DNA from: Diatrype stigma
Lineage: Eukaryota; Ascomycota; Sordariomycetes; Xylariales; Diatrypaceae
Assembly: GCA_022225965.2 (NCBI GenBank)
Contig: JAKJXP020000160.1
Location: forward strand, 1 to 64,000
DNA: 64,000 bases
Direction of reading: 5' to 3'
The notes beneath the pieces were generated by a model. It was given only the letters and a program-made list of their open reading frames with translations, did no database searches and was not told the origin of the DNA. Shown here piece after piece: positions 34,690 through 45,992 of this stretch (the first letter of the stretch is position 1; each line of letters starts with the position of its first letter). Position numbers and translations under genes: made by a program.

Positions 34690-36130
34690 GGTTGCGGCGG
34701 GTGTTGCTGTCGCTGCTGCTGCTGTTTCTCTCGTTCGATGATGGGTTGGTTGATTGGTGGGTGGGTGGCTACACAGCGGGGTGTATGGGTGGATGGATCG
34801 GTCGTTATGTAACTAGTTGAATCCTCGGGTTTCGAGGCGGTTGTGAGCGAGATCGAGGCTGATGCTGTATTACGCACGCAGAGACAGGCGAGCCGGTGAA
34901 ATATAATGCGTTGAAGGCAACGGGTGTTGGTCTGCCTGTTGGCCCTTGGGTCGTTGCCTAAAGCAAAGAATGTGTGACCATAAATGAATGAACGAACAAC
35001 CTTGAAATGGGATGGTGAATGCGCTGATGTCAGTTTCCGCCGACCGCTAAAACGCTATAGCTCAAGTTCTTACGTACTTGTATGTAGTATGAGTATTGTG
35101 GGTTCGCCCACTACCGAGCCTTATAACTTACTACCTAACTAGTAGTTACCTGATTTAGTTAGTTAGTCGGTAGGTGGAAAAAGGAGGCCGAAGCAGCCAA
35201 AGGAACTTGAAGGAAAGGAAAGGTTTCCTTATATTCAACACCGCCCAGGGTAACCATTATGGTATGTAAAAAGGGCTTTGAATTGAATTCCCGATTTACC
35301 CCAGCCTTAGGTTGCGGTAAAGGCCGTGTGCGACGACGGATTTATGACCATCCAGCCCATCCCGGTTACGTTGCCCGTCATAAACGCCAGCCCGGCCTTG
35401 CCCATGACGGGCAGGTGCCCGGCCCGCACGTCGAAGAGTGTGTATGTACTTGCTGTGTGGCACGAGCTGAGTGGCATGGTATAGGGGCTATCTGGATGAG
35501 GATACATCCGCATACCAAAGTAACCAAACACCAAACATCCAACGTCGCTTTGACTGTAGCCTTCACATCACATCGGGGGGGTCGGGGGGCGCGGGTTGCA
35601 AAGAGCATCATCCCAGCCCACAGGTAATAATTAAGCCTTCCAAAAGCTTCGTCTCTTAAAATTGACATTAACTTGTTCTAGGTCGATTGGCATTTGGATG
35701 TCACAATCGCTCGCAAGATTACAGTCCGTGCGAGTATATCCCCAGCCCTTCGTGCTGCTTCCAGGCCCTTGGGTGTTGGGACGCCGCCCTAGGCTCATCA
35801 TCACCGACCAAAGTGCACCTAATATTACTCTGCATCTTTGTGAAGCTGGCATTGGTTGATTGGAACAGACTTTACACGTCAGACGGGGAATGCATCCAAG
35901 CCCATTTCTGCAATACACCCAAGCTGCAGGATGTATTGGAATGCACAGCTGCCCAATGTCCCAATGTAACCAACAAACCATCAATGGTAAGCAAGGTAGA
36001 AGCTGAATAAAGTCCACCATCGATTCCCTCGACAGCCGCGAAAGAAGGTGGCTCAGTACGCTTCTTGAGACTGTACAAAATTATATACGAATTTATTCTA
36101 TACGTTCCAAGCCAATATCCTCTTATCACA
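34690..36130. other. Intergenic region between CCDC130 and HET genes
   Basis: About 1.4 kb between divergent genes. A GC-rich island at about 35300-35600 has 75-122 codon frames on both strands, which I do not recognise. The rest is AT-rich with TTAGTTAGTTAG and CTACCTAAC words near 35130-35175. Confidence 0.55.
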
Positions 36131-38116
36131 ATGCATCAAGTATCCTCCATAAATTCCCAGGCCCTAAGATCCTCATTGTCTGACACCGCACACACTATAT
36201 TGAACAACGCTTTTCTCTGCACGGATTGTCGAGAAATTTTATCGGCAGCTTGGTGTATTGAAGGCAAATCTCCAGAGGTTGAACAGATGAGAACCTATCA
36301 AGGTCTTCAACGATCGACCAAGGACTGTAACTTCTGCGAGGGCCTTCTATACATCATTGAGAACGAATACATATCATCAGATCTACACGAGGTATTCAAG
36401 CTAGTGGCTGGCGAGGTTTTTGGACAAGCAACCATCTCGCATAAGGAATACATGAGCCCCCGTCGACATGACCTCATGATCAATATAGATCATCGAGACC
36501 AGCCTGGGTTCGTTGGGGCTCATAGCCTATCCGGACACAGCTTGTCTTTCGTCTCTAGAATGATGAATGATTGTATAGCTGCTCATCAACTTTGTGGAGT
36601 AGGACAGGAGCTTCCACTACCCAAGCGCATTCTGTCTGTTGGCTCGAAATCTGACAAAACAGTCAGATTGGTTGAACGATCTCCCGAGCTGTCACGTTAC
36701 GCATGTCTTAGTCACTGCTGGGGGACCACGGAGTCAATCAAAACTACTACGGAAAATCTCAGTCTTCATAAAACCCGTATCCTTTGGAAGGACCTGCCGA
36801 GGCTATATCGCGACGCTATCACGTTCTGCTGGGAGCTTGGTATCCGGTACTTATGGATCGATTCTCTCTGCATAAAACAAGACGATAAAGATGATTGGGT
36901 TGAGGAGTCGTCTCAAATGGCCTCTATTTTCGAAAATTGTTACATTACACTGGCCGCAACAAGTGCACATAGTCACGATGATGGTTGCGCTTCTCGGTTA
37001 GCCCAGCCGCATCAATGGAAGGAAATTGGAACCCTTCACCAGAGAACCTCGTCAGACTCTTTTCGTATATTAATACGAGACGTGCTCCTTCACCCGAGGG
37101 CCCTCACGTCGTTTCGTTTCGATGCACTGGCAAAAGTGAACTTTCCACTTCTGACTCGCGCATGGGTACTTCAAGAACGACTGCTCTCCCCAAGAGTACT
37201 TCATTTCTCACGTAATGAATTGATTTGGGAGTGTAGGCATAGTATTGAGTGCGAGTGTCAATGCATACCACCCAACTCATATACAACAAAGGCTATTGTG
37301 GATTCAAAGATATTTGACGTCCGCCATTCTACACGTCCAAGTTACAAGGAAAACGAATGCGAGAGGTGTATAATGGTGAGGAGGTGGGAGGAAATCCAAG
37401 GACACGCTGTGGAGTTAGAAATAACGTTTCCCCAAGACAAACTCCCTGCAATATCGGGTCTAGCTCAAAGAGTGCAACGGCCCCGAGGAGATCGATATAT
37501 TGCAGGTATATGGGAAAGTGACCTGCCATGTGCCTTGTTCTGGGGTGTCCCGTACCGATCTTTCAGACCCTCTTCCAAGCCGCGACCGCGAGATTCAACA
37601 GCACCTACGTGGTCGTGGGCATCGGTTTCTGGCATTGGGAGGTTTCAGGCTTTATGTCCTATTCACCATCCGCCTGGCATGGCAAAATTTCCTATCAAGG
37701 TGAAAAGCATAAACGTCGAGCCAGCTAGTGCTGATCCATATGGACCGGTGAAGGCTGGCGCGGCATTAACAATTTCGGGGACTCTAAGTTCCGGCTTGCT
37801 GCGTTACGGAACAGACCTACATGCTGTTGTGATGCCCGGGACTGACTGGGAGGTTCACTTCGACGAAGATTACGACCTCCGATACCCAGGAGAATTTCAA
37901 GTTTTGGAGGGTACACCACTTGTCTGTGTGTATCGAGACTTTTTGGGTGGTGGTGGCCACCCGGGATTCCTGCACGTCCTAATACTCAAATGTGTTGATG
38001 AACAAGGACAGAGATATCAACGGATTGGGCGTGCGGATTTGGGCGTAGTTGGAGCGAAGAGGATCAGAAAAATAGCCCGTCGTATCACCCGTCGTGGGGT
38101 AGTAACGCTCGTGTAA
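36131..38116 (+). CDS. HET-domain protein
   Basis: A single exon of 661 aa from ATG 36131. An upstream in-frame extension has no ATG. An N-terminal cysteine-containing region (LCTDCREIL, KDCNFCEGLL) is followed by the heterokaryon incompatibility domain (PF06985) at about 190-340. It shows its three conserved blocks: YACLSHCWG, GIRYLWIDSLCIKQDD with WVEESSQMASIFENCYITLAAT, and TRAWVLQERLLSPRVLHF. The C-terminal region has the usual PTWSWASVSG motif. HET proteins trigger regulated cell death when incompatible fungi fuse; in others the role is unknown. No NACHT, ankyrin or WD40 module and no obvious sensor gene lies next to it, so its partner cannot be named. Codon use is more AT-rich than in its neighbours, usual for these fast-evolving genes. 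Confidence 0.93.
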   Translation: MHQVSSINSQALRSSLSDTAHTILNNAFLCTDCREILSAAWCIEGKSPEVEQMRTYQGLQRSTKDCNFCEGLLYIIENEYISSDLHEVFKLVAGEVFGQATISHKEYMSPRRHDLMINIDHRDQPGFVGAHSLSGHSLSFVSRMMNDCIAAHQLCGVGQELPLPKRILSVGSKSDKTVRLVERSPELSRYACLSHCWGTTESIKTTTENLSLHKTRILWKDLPRLYRDAITFCWELGIRYLWIDSLCIKQDDKDDWVEESSQMASIFENCYITLAATSAHSHDDGCASRLAQPHQWKEIGTLHQRTSSDSFRILIRDVLLHPRALTSFRFDALAKVNFPLLTRAWVLQERLLSPRVLHFSRNELIWECRHSIECECQCIPPNSYTTKAIVDSKIFDVRHSTRPSYKENECERCIMVRRWEEIQGHAVELEITFPQDKLPAISGLAQRVQRPRGDRYIAGIWESDLPCALFWGVPYRSFRPSSKPRPRDSTAPTWSWASVSGIGRFQALCPIHHPPGMAKFPIKVKSINVEPASADPYGPVKAGAALTISGTLSSGLLRYGTDLHAVVMPGTDWEVHFDEDYDLRYPGEFQVLEGTPLVCVYRDFLGGGGHPGFLHVLILKCVDEQGQRYQRIGRADLGVVGAKRIRKIARRITRRGVVTLV

Positions 38117-39614
38117 TGAAGTTAGATTTTGGGTAATCTGAGTTGCAACATATTCCTTTAGCGTATATACATCGAGAAAGCGAGTATTATGAAGACAAAA
38201 GACATGTCAATCCGCAACTATTACTTTGAACCCATCAGGGAAGTTTCCTTCTGTGCATTGGCGAAGAGCTGGCGTGCGTACCAACGACACTTGCCGACCG
38301 ATTGTTGGAGAATTTGCAATTTATTATGCCTTCAGTACCCTGTCCTAGGAATGGAATAAGGGGTGGACTAAGGGGTGGAATAAGCAGGTACGTACACTTT
38401 CGTCTCTCACCCGCCTGGAAGGGTGCCAGTGAACTGTACCTGCATACAGAATACCATATGAGGCATCCCAACATAGTAAAAGCCCTATCGAAGCATCAGC
38501 AAGAGTTGGCTCTCCTCGCCTAAGTCCTAAGATACGCGATCATTCCATGGACAAACTTCCAAGAAAGTAACCCATCGCTACCAACCGCTCAATCACTTCG
38601 ATAGGAACGTGGCAATCTCTTCCTCGAAAGCAGGTTTGGAGCCAATTCTGACGGTCACAGCTATGCGGGGCACTGCAGTAAAATAATCGCTACTTTGGCG
38701 CAGTAGCTCAGCGCTCGGGTTATTCATACTATCAATAGAGACGTGGGAACAGAATTCAACAAATCAGAAGTGAGTTGTTCTTATACAGAGATGTCATCTG
38801 ATAGGGTAGAGAGGAGATCGGATAACCATAGCAATATCGAGGATGATGACAAGAAGCCAATAGCTGGCGTGGGTTTGCTCGTAGCGTCGCGCGAAAGCTT
38901 TCGACCACCTAAGCATGAGCAGCATTTCAGTATTAGTAAAAGCCAAGTAGGTAGCTCTGCGAATGTGAAGTGTGGGCAATCAATAATCAGAGCCCGATCT
39001 GCTAGATCTTTCTTCCGTGTTAAATGGCTAGGTCGCCATTGCGCAGGCCATGATTTGGAATATCGATGCTTGATCAGGGCGACCTTGTCCCTCCCGAGCG
39101 AGTTTACAAAGAGCAAATCAAATAGGATGAGATAGCCCTATGCGTGGTCGTCAAATACGCCCTTCCGTGGAGACACGGACGCAACGCTCGGCGGGGGTTG
39201 AATGACCCCTAATGACCCCTCATTGGTTCTCCACGGAGCTGTCCGCGATATGTATCATGCATGGCATGTAAGCGTGTAAGTTAAACCGGGAATGGTATTG
39301 TAGGTACCTACCAAGCCGCAAGCCCCTGCTAGCAATGCTGGGATGAAACCGCCTATAGGGATCGTGACGTACAAGAATCAAAGTTATCAGACCCCGAAGG
39401 CGACGAACGCAGACATCTCACGAGACAATGTCTGTTTTCCCCCGGGACGGTGAGGGAGCTACTGCGCGAATTATACACACACACACACACATATATATAT
39501 ATAGGAGAGAGATAAAGTCATGATAATCAATGCAAACCAAGCTCCTTTCCAACTCATCATCATTACCGTGGCCGTTCGCTCATCGATCCAAGCACAAGCC
39601 AGACCGCCAACACC
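38117..39614. other. Intergenic region, no gene recognised
   Basis: About 1.5 kb. A pair of overlapping frames at 38743-39135 (plus) and 38781-39116 (minus), 110-130 codons, matches nothing I know. GGGGTGGACTAAGGGGTGGA is a short duplication near 38360-38380. The GFA gene promoter with a microsatellite is at the right end. Confidence 0.55.
39474..39503. repeat. (AC)n(AT)n microsatellite, possible TATA region
   Basis: About eight AC dinucleotides run straight into six AT dinucleotides, 112-141 bp upstream of the GFA-gene ATG. The AT block (39491-39503) could serve as its TATA element. Confidence 0.9.
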
Positions 39615-40198
39615 ATGCCTGAGGGAAGCTGCTTCTGCGGCAATGTCCGCATCTCGTACGAAGGCGAGCCAGTTGCTAAGGTACATATCCACCTACACTG
39701 CCGTTGCTCCCAAGCCAAGGCACCCACATCCCCCACATCCCCCCTATCCATCGAAGTACCCACCCCCTCTTCCCCCTTACCTTGCCTTTCCACCCCTGAA
39801 ACTCGCCTACCCAAGTACTCCAAATCTCCCCAGCTAACCCCTCCCAAAAGGCCATCTGCCACTGCAGCGACTGCCGCAAGATCACGGGCACGACGTACAG
39901 CACGAACCTGATCGTGCCGACGGCCGGGTTCCGCGTGACGGCCGGCACGCCCAAGACCGTCGCCAAGACGGCCGACACGGGCAACACCGTCACGTCGCAC
40001 TTCTGCGGCGACTGCGGCAGCACCCTGTTCCGCGACGGCCCCACCTTCGGCGACAACACCGTGATCAAGGTCGGCGTGCTCGACGATCCCGCCGCCCTCG
40101 ACGCCGCCCGCCCCGCCCTCGAGCTCTTTGCCCCCAACCGCGTCGCCTGGGTCCCCGAGGTCCCGGGCGCTAAGCCTATGGACGGCATGCCGTCCTGA
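39615..40198 (+). CDS. GFA-family (Mss4-like zinc) protein
   Basis: Exons 39615-39680 and 39851-40198 (170-bp intron with CTAAC branch) encode 137 aa. Exon 1 carries the first pair of zinc ligands (GSCFCGNVRISYEG). Exon 2 starts AICHCSDCRKITGT and has the final pair in HFCGDCGSTLFRDG, matching the glutathione-dependent formaldehyde-activating/CENP-V domain (PF04828). The bacterial founder accelerates condensation of glutathione with formaldehyde; most fungal members are uncharacterised and numerous. Soluble, no signal peptide. The first intron is pyrimidine-rich and C-rich, and it would be read in frame for some distance, so unspliced models are a common annotation error here. Confidence 0.93.
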
Positions 40199-40816
40199 AT
40201 CCTATTTTTGGGTCTTTTGGGGGGTTTTCAGGTCCATTGCTAGGCTGATTTAGGCTAGATCACGGTGGCGGAGTGGCAGGGTGGCAAAGAGGGGAGGGGA
40301 AGGTCGGATGCCGCCTGAAGTCGGAAGCTGTGGCTTTGTTGGGGGTACAGCAGTACTTACGATTATAGGCCGAGCTTGTGACCCTAGAAAGGCTCCGATT
40401 ACACAATTACTGGAGCGTGGGTTTTTTTTAGATGTATAAATTCAGGTAGATTGATGTTAGTGTATGTCATAAGGTCCTTGATATTCGTGCTGGTGGCTTT
40501 GCTATGTAGTCAAGATTAGGAAATATCAGGCCATGTTGCTTTGAAATGGACACGTCTCTTATCGTTTCGAGGATTGATATATAGAATAGCTATACATCTC
40601 AAATGAGATTCCCATTGCTGGTAACATGTCATGAGGAAAGGGGTGCAATGCGTTAACCGAGAGAAAATGGAATGGGATGACAATCTCCGATACCAAGCGA
40701 ACAATGTATAAGCCCTGACAGATATGATTCACCTAAATCCTTCTCACGCTCCACCGCTGCGAATGGTGGTAATCGAGTGCAACTACCGGGGTTGATACAT
40801 GGACGTCTTACTCTTT
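40199..40816. other. Convergent 3' intergenic region
   Basis: About 620 bp between the GFA gene and the ankyrin/vWA gene. Nothing gene-like. Confidence 0.6.
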
Positions 40817-42849
40817 CTAGGCGATGAGGTTTTGCAGGGGGGAGAGCAGTGTGGTAAGAAGCTATCTCAGGTTAGCAGGCAATGTGTTGGAACTCTGTCC
40901 ACGTACTGCACTCACCCATGCTTCCAGGTTCTTTTCGTTCTCCTTCAAGTCCTCGAATCGCGCATCCATGATTTCTGGTCCCCTCACGTGTCAGCGCTTT
41001 TCCCAACTCTGTCCTATAGACTTGAAGTGAGGGAGATTGGAGGATAAACGCACCTGCTGTCCGATAGAGAACGTCCTGAATGCTGTCGTCGAACTCGAGA
41101 CCATCCAGGAACTTCTTCACATTCGCCGCATCTTCCTCGTAAGGAGTGTACTTCCCGATCTGGCTGATCGAAAACCTAACCACTGGCATGGGCATTAGTC
41201 ATTGTATGTTGGCCATCTTAACGCCCGGTGCTCCAAAGCAGGCGGGCAGAGACAGACTCACCGTTTCTCTTGTAGTGCTTCTCCTCGAGCTTCTGGGCAC
41301 ACTGCCGGATCTCCTTGCGAAATCGATCTGCGTCCTCGTTTTGGTTCTCGTCTCTCTGTCCAGACGGATTGCCGTCGGCGGCTTTCTCTCCCGTCGGGTA
41401 GCCATCCGTGGTGACTAACACGAGATAAGGCCGCGTGAGTGGCCTGTCCGTGTCGAGATACTTATAGACGAAGGGGTCGAGGACGTGCTCCCTGAGCTTC
41501 GTCCCGATTGGGGTGTAATTGTAGGGATCGGGGCGATAACTCCTGATTCTCTCGTCGATCTGGTCCTCGTTCAAGTGGTTTGCGTTGGAAGTGTCCTTGT
41601 TGATGAAGCGAAGGTGACACCCATCATTGTTTGGGACTGCTCGGGTGGTGATGCTGCTGATACGCCTGACAAGCTCTATTTGAGCCCGCCATCGATCTCC
41701 ACCCCCCTTCCTATCCTCTTCGTACCACATGGATGCGCTGTCATCTGTTGCAGTGTCTTCTCAGTTCAGTCCACATTACCCTAGTATAACTTTGGAACTT
41801 ACCGCAGTATAGTATTGGCTGATATAAAGCAAGTTTGCAAAGTCCATCGATCTGAGCTGGCGACTTCAAGTGATTGCAGGGATCGCTTTTGAGCTCAAAG
41901 GCCTTGTGGGCCACCTGTTTGACATAAGGGTCGCCAGGGGGGAAGAACTGTTCAAGACCGCCCCTGATATATCCTGTCAGCAGTTCCTCTTCAATTGTAC
42001 ATGCTTGAACATATGAAATGATGTTCTATGAAGTAGCAAAGGGGTAGGGATCGCCTCTTGGAATTGTTACCTCTTGACCGCATTATCCAGGTTGTGCTTG
42101 AAGTCCGCCACCGTCTGGGGTTCTTCGATATCCTATACCAAGTCTGTTATCAGTCACCGGACGGCAAAGTACCTTTAGCATAAGTTACTTACCTCTCCAG
42201 GTACAGGACCGGGTGCTGCAACTCTGTGATATGTTCGGGACGCAGCATCGAAGATGTCCGGAAGAGGGCTCCAGATACCAAAGTAGGCAAGCACCTGCAG
42301 CACCCAGCCCTGATACATGGACAGACCTCCTCTACCCGTAGTCGGGGTGGCCTCCAGAGCCCATGCCACTTGTGGATCGGGGGGCTGTAGCTCTTTTGCT
42401 ATGTCCTTCGCTGTTTGGCCGCAGGCGTTCTTCTTTTCTTTCGATGCCCCTGCCTCAACGAGCATCTTTACGGAGAGTGAATCTCTAAGCCGGACAGCTG
42501 CCATCAGCGGCGTTTCGTCGTTCGCCGTAGGCGCTCCATCATCGATATTGCTCGGGAACTTCTTGAGAAGCAGCTGGATCATCCGAGACTTCTGTACAGA
42601 TGCGGTTGCGGCCATGTAAATGGGGGTTCTTCCATCTTGCGTTTTCGCGTATAGACTCGCTCCGTTTCCTATGAGGCACTGCACGGTTTTCACATTTCCC
42701 CTTCGCAGGGAAATAGCCAATGGCGTGAGCCCCGATGAAGGATCCGGTTGGTCGAGGATCACCGGGCCATGGGCTGCGAGATACTCCGCAAGCTTGTAGT
42801 TATTCAGCACGGGTGGAATAGCGCCAGCGTCGACCCAGATATTAGACAT
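40817..42849 (-). CDS. Ankyrin-repeat plus von Willebrand factor A domain protein
   Basis: Seven exons on the minus strand (42849-42193, 42132-42071, 41963-41803, 41744-41262, 41182-41054, 40974-40916, 40861-40817) total 1596 nt, encoding 531 aa. The start is MSNIWVDAG; an upstream TTG extension is not used. Residues about 40-150 hold three to four ankyrin-like repeats (SGLTPLAISLRRGNVKTVQCL, DGRTPIYMAATA, NDETPLMAAVRLRDSLSVKML). A vWA-like domain follows at about 290-460 with a complete MIDAS motif DDSAS (about 294-298), GDRWRAQIELVRRI and LVLVTTDGYPTGE. The C-terminal part reads VRFSISQIGKYTPYEEDAANVKKFLDGLEF. Fungal proteins of this kind are uncharacterised; the domains suggest metal-dependent protein binding. 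All junctions keep frame; the acceptor before DDSASM is GCAACAG. Confidence 0.85.
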
Positions 42850-43987
42850 GGTAGGCAACAACACTTTTGATGGGGGAATGGGGATAGGGGATCGATTGAA
42901 GAACCTGGGTCGCTCGAAATAAAGCCTTTAAATCAGAATTCCGGGCTCTGTAGATTGCATATTCATTCAAGCGGACACTGGGAGGGACATTACAGGTATT
43001 TCTATCACCCGTCTACTCTACAATACTGTTATACTGAGCATTGCCCCCTTTTTGCTCACATCGACCCGGACGTCTCTGACATGGCACGAACGATGGCTCA
43101 TATCTTTCGCATAACCAACCCTTGATCAGAACGTGTCTATCTCCGACGAATAGTTGTAGAAACGGGTAAATCACCCTCGGTCAGTTGTGGTGGGTGGTAT
43201 TGGGTTTCGATATTCGATAGATGCCCGTCTGTCATCATTGGCTCCGTCTACACTGGCAAAACCTGCCTTTTGTTAGGCTGGAGAGACCGACACAGGTGAT
43301 GTTACCTTTCAGGCCACGCAGCACCTATGAATATATGAGGATGCCAGCGGCTTGTATGGGTGATGAAATCCATGGGTACGGTACCCCGCGATATAACCTG
43401 CATGTCTCCGTGACGGGTAGAAAATGGCAAGCTGATGTTAGTGCACCGTAAGCTGCAGATCCTCGGGACGCGGCAACTAATGCATGGCCTGCAGGACGAT
43501 GGGGGTGGAGCACTGGAGTCGGCAGGTATATATGATGCACAGCACTGCATAAATTGGGTTAGACAATGAGAAAAGAGAGCAGATAGGACGTCACTGACCA
43601 AGAAAGGGGGGTGGCTACAATGGATCTTGGAGTGTACGCCTAAAAAGACTATCCATGAAATAGAATAAATCAGTTAGTACTACATTTCGGGTGTCAATAT
43701 ACGTATCAGACGAAATCCAAAAGGGGGTATATCAGAAATGTTCATATAAGTTGACTATTGTTTGGTCTCATACATTTCATCTCACCGGTTTCCTGTTGCG
43801 CTTCACTAAACTAATATATTTGTACTCCATAAAAGTATCAGGCTGTGCTAAGTTCAAGCAGGATATTACAAAGCAATCCTGATTCGACTGCTCACCTCTC
43901 ACTTGATTGTTGGGCTTTCACCCCAATATTGGAGTTCTCACACGAGTACACTTGGTGACTCGGATGCTGGCACCACTCTGGTCGAGA
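42850..43987. other. Divergent promoter region
   Basis: About 1.1 kb between the ankyrin/vWA gene (minus) and the MDR gene (plus). Frames of 70-100 codons exist on both strands near 43220-43600 without any recognisable feature. Confidence 0.6.
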
Positions 43988-45025
43988 ATGGACACCAACT
44001 ATGCTGCATTCCTAGTCGGACATATGCGAAAGCCTCTCCTGGTCGGTGAAACCGAGGTCAGACTAGCCGACGAGAACGAAATCGTCATAAGGAACGCAGC
44101 AGTTGCAGTGAACAAGATCGACGTTCTGATGCAAGATGCACCGTGGAGCATCCCTGACTACCCCTTAATATTGGGCACCGACGTGGCGGGCGAGGTTGTC
44201 GAAGTTGGCTCCCAGGTCCCCAACTTCGGAGTCGGAGACCGTGTCTTGGGTCATGCTCTTCGTCTCGCGACGGAGGATGACCGCCATGCCGCCTTCCAGC
44301 ACTATACCGTCCTGATGCCGAACATGGCATGCGCCATCCCGCCGACCATGTCCTACGAAAGCGCAGCCGTCTTGCCCCTGGGAGTTTCGACCGCCGCGGC
44401 GGGGCTCTTCCAAGACGATACCCTGGCACTTGAACCGCCTCGTGTCTACCCTCAGAAGAAGAATGTATGGGTCATCGTCATGGGCGCGACTGGCTCTGTT
44501 GGTAGCAACGCGGTTCGACTCGCTGTTGCGGCTGGCTACAACGTGATCGCCACAGCCTCTCCGAGGAACTTCGAGATAGCGAGGCAGCTGGGCGCGGCCC
44601 AAGTGGTGGACTACAATAGCCCTAACCTTGTATACGAGTTGGTGCACGCACTATATGGCGATAGGATTGCCGGTGCCTTCGACGCCACTGGGCGGGAGGA
44701 TTCGATCAAAGCGGCTGTTGCGACAGTCTCCAGGTGCGAGGGCAATCAAGTGGTGGCAACGGTGGCAGATTGGATTGATCCGGCGTGGGACCTTTGCCGC
44801 AGCGTCAAGACGAAGCCCATCATGGCCGTGGCGATTCGTGAGAACAAGGTGGGGAAGATGGTGTACGAGGACTTCCTGCCTCATGCGCTGGCGGTTGGTA
44901 CCTATATGCGGTATCCCAAGCCACTGGTCTATGGGGAGGGCCTCAGCTCGATCCAGGGGGCTCTTGGGAAGTCTAAGGACGGGAAAGCTACCAGGGGGAA
45001 AAAGGTTGTAGTAACTCTCAGTTGA
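43988..45025 (+). CDS. MDR-superfamily oxidoreductase, trans-enoyl-reductase-like
   Basis: Intronless, 345 aa from ATG 43988 (an in-frame ATG at 43964 would add 8 residues; the later start matches family length). The N-terminal GroES-like domain has VNKIDVLMQDAPWSIPDYPLILGTDVAGEVVEVG and FGVGDRVLGHA. The Rossmann part starts VWVIVMGATGSVGSNAVRLA at about 160-180, binding NADP(H). There is no structural-zinc cysteine cluster, as in quinone/enoyl reductases. The overall pattern, including AAVLPLGVSTAAAGLFQ and LVYGEGLSSIQGALG, is that of fungal enoyl reductases such as those acting beside polyketide synthases. No polyketide synthase is in this window. The next genes, a lectin-like protein and a tyrosinase, converge on it. 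Confidence 0.92.
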   Translation: MDTNYAAFLVGHMRKPLLVGETEVRLADENEIVIRNAAVAVNKIDVLMQDAPWSIPDYPLILGTDVAGEVVEVGSQVPNFGVGDRVLGHALRLATEDDRHAAFQHYTVLMPNMACAIPPTMSYESAAVLPLGVSTAAAGLFQDDTLALEPPRVYPQKKNVWVIVMGATGSVGSNAVRLAVAAGYNVIATASPRNFEIARQLGAAQVVDYNSPNLVYELVHALYGDRIAGAFDATGREDSIKAAVATVSRCEGNQVVATVADWIDPAWDLCRSVKTKPIMAVAIRENKVGKMVYEDFLPHALAVGTYMRYPKPLVYGEGLSSIQGALGKSKDGKATRGKKVVVTLS

Positions 45026-45289
45026 ATCACATACTTGTTGTTGATCGCTCTACATGGTTATTCTAGATTCTACAGTTGTAAATAGCCTTATATCGGGGGG
45101 TTCTGATGAGAACGGCGTTTCATTGAAACTTTTAGTGGCCTTGTCAGATATCCATCACCCCCAAATCTCACCCACGGTGCTCTTAACACACTCCAATGCT
45201 AGTCTAAACATCAAAGGTTGCTATTCATTTAACTTGTAACTAGCTATATGATGAACAGCAAAACAATCCAGAGAAACCCGACCCGACTT

Positions 45290-45992
45290 TCAGAGTAAAC
45301 AACAGGCACGATCCTTCCCTTTGTATGTAGTTGCGATGAGTTCCCTCGCCATTACTGGCTGCGCAGATGGTGGCGTTGTGTAGTATCTCACGTGCGTTAC
45401 GCTCTTCTTGATTGACCTCCCCACAACTCCGACCTTGTTCCCATCCACGGTAATGATGAACTGGTTCTCTTCGATGTCAACTTTCAGCTGCGGTCTAGTT
45501 CCAAACCAGGGGTTTGCCTTAAGCTCCATGGTCACACTGTAACCACCATTAACGGGCTTATTGTTGCACTGTATCACTCTGCGCTTGTTCTTGATCAACA
45601 CGCCGAGGAGGATATCGTAATTCTCTACGTCATGTTGGTTGGTCGTGCTGGCTGGATCCCAGTGGAGCAGGGCGATGCCCGTCCCCGTCTCGTGACGCGG
45701 GATAGCGAGGTTCATAGAGGAGGATTTGAAAATGATAGAGTCGCCCATGGAGACGGTTTCCCCAAGCTTGGTGATTCTGGCGATGCCAATCTTGTTGGCA
45801 ACAACTCCCCTACAGGACACAGTCAACCGGACCGCCTCGAAACTAGCGTATCAAGAGAAGGGGGGGGCCTCACGCTGGTGTTACGCCAATTCCTAGAGAT
45901 GGTATCACCTGAGGATCCGGGAAATCAAGTATGATAGTGGCGTCATTAGTGTACACCATCTGCGTTTTCGAAACGGAGATCTTGAGGTTCAT
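45290..45992 (-). CDS. Galectin-like protein ending in a CaaX box
   Basis: Two exons, 45992-45909 and 45835-45290 (73-bp intron), encode 209 aa. The first exon reads MNLKISVSKTQMVYTNDATI and joins FPDPQ to AVRLTVSC; the acceptor TTCGAG is not a YAG, so this junction is less certain. The second half has a beta-rich pattern (DILLGVLIKNKRRVIQCNN, QLKVDIEENQFIITVDGNKV, THVRYYTTPPSAQPV) that resembles the galectin jelly roll, but the key His/Trp sugar-binding residues are not clear, so the family is a guess. The last residues are DRACCLL: CCLL is a CaaX box whose terminal Leu predicts geranylgeranylation. No signal peptide, so a cytosolic protein anchored to membranes is the expectation. It lies about 80 bp downstream of the tyrosinase stop, same strand. 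Confidence 0.7.

Noticed and set aside
38700..38725. GGCGCAGTAGCTCAGC resembling the 5' part of a tRNA
   Set aside because: There is no matching T-arm or acceptor stem in the next 70 bp.
38743..39135. Overlapping 110-130 codon frames on opposite strands
   Set aside because: The plus frame lacks an ATG at its beginning, and neither product resembles a protein family.
42850..42864. N-terminal extension of the ankyrin/vWA protein
   Set aside because: The extension begins with TTG; the first ATG at 42849 gives a natural start.
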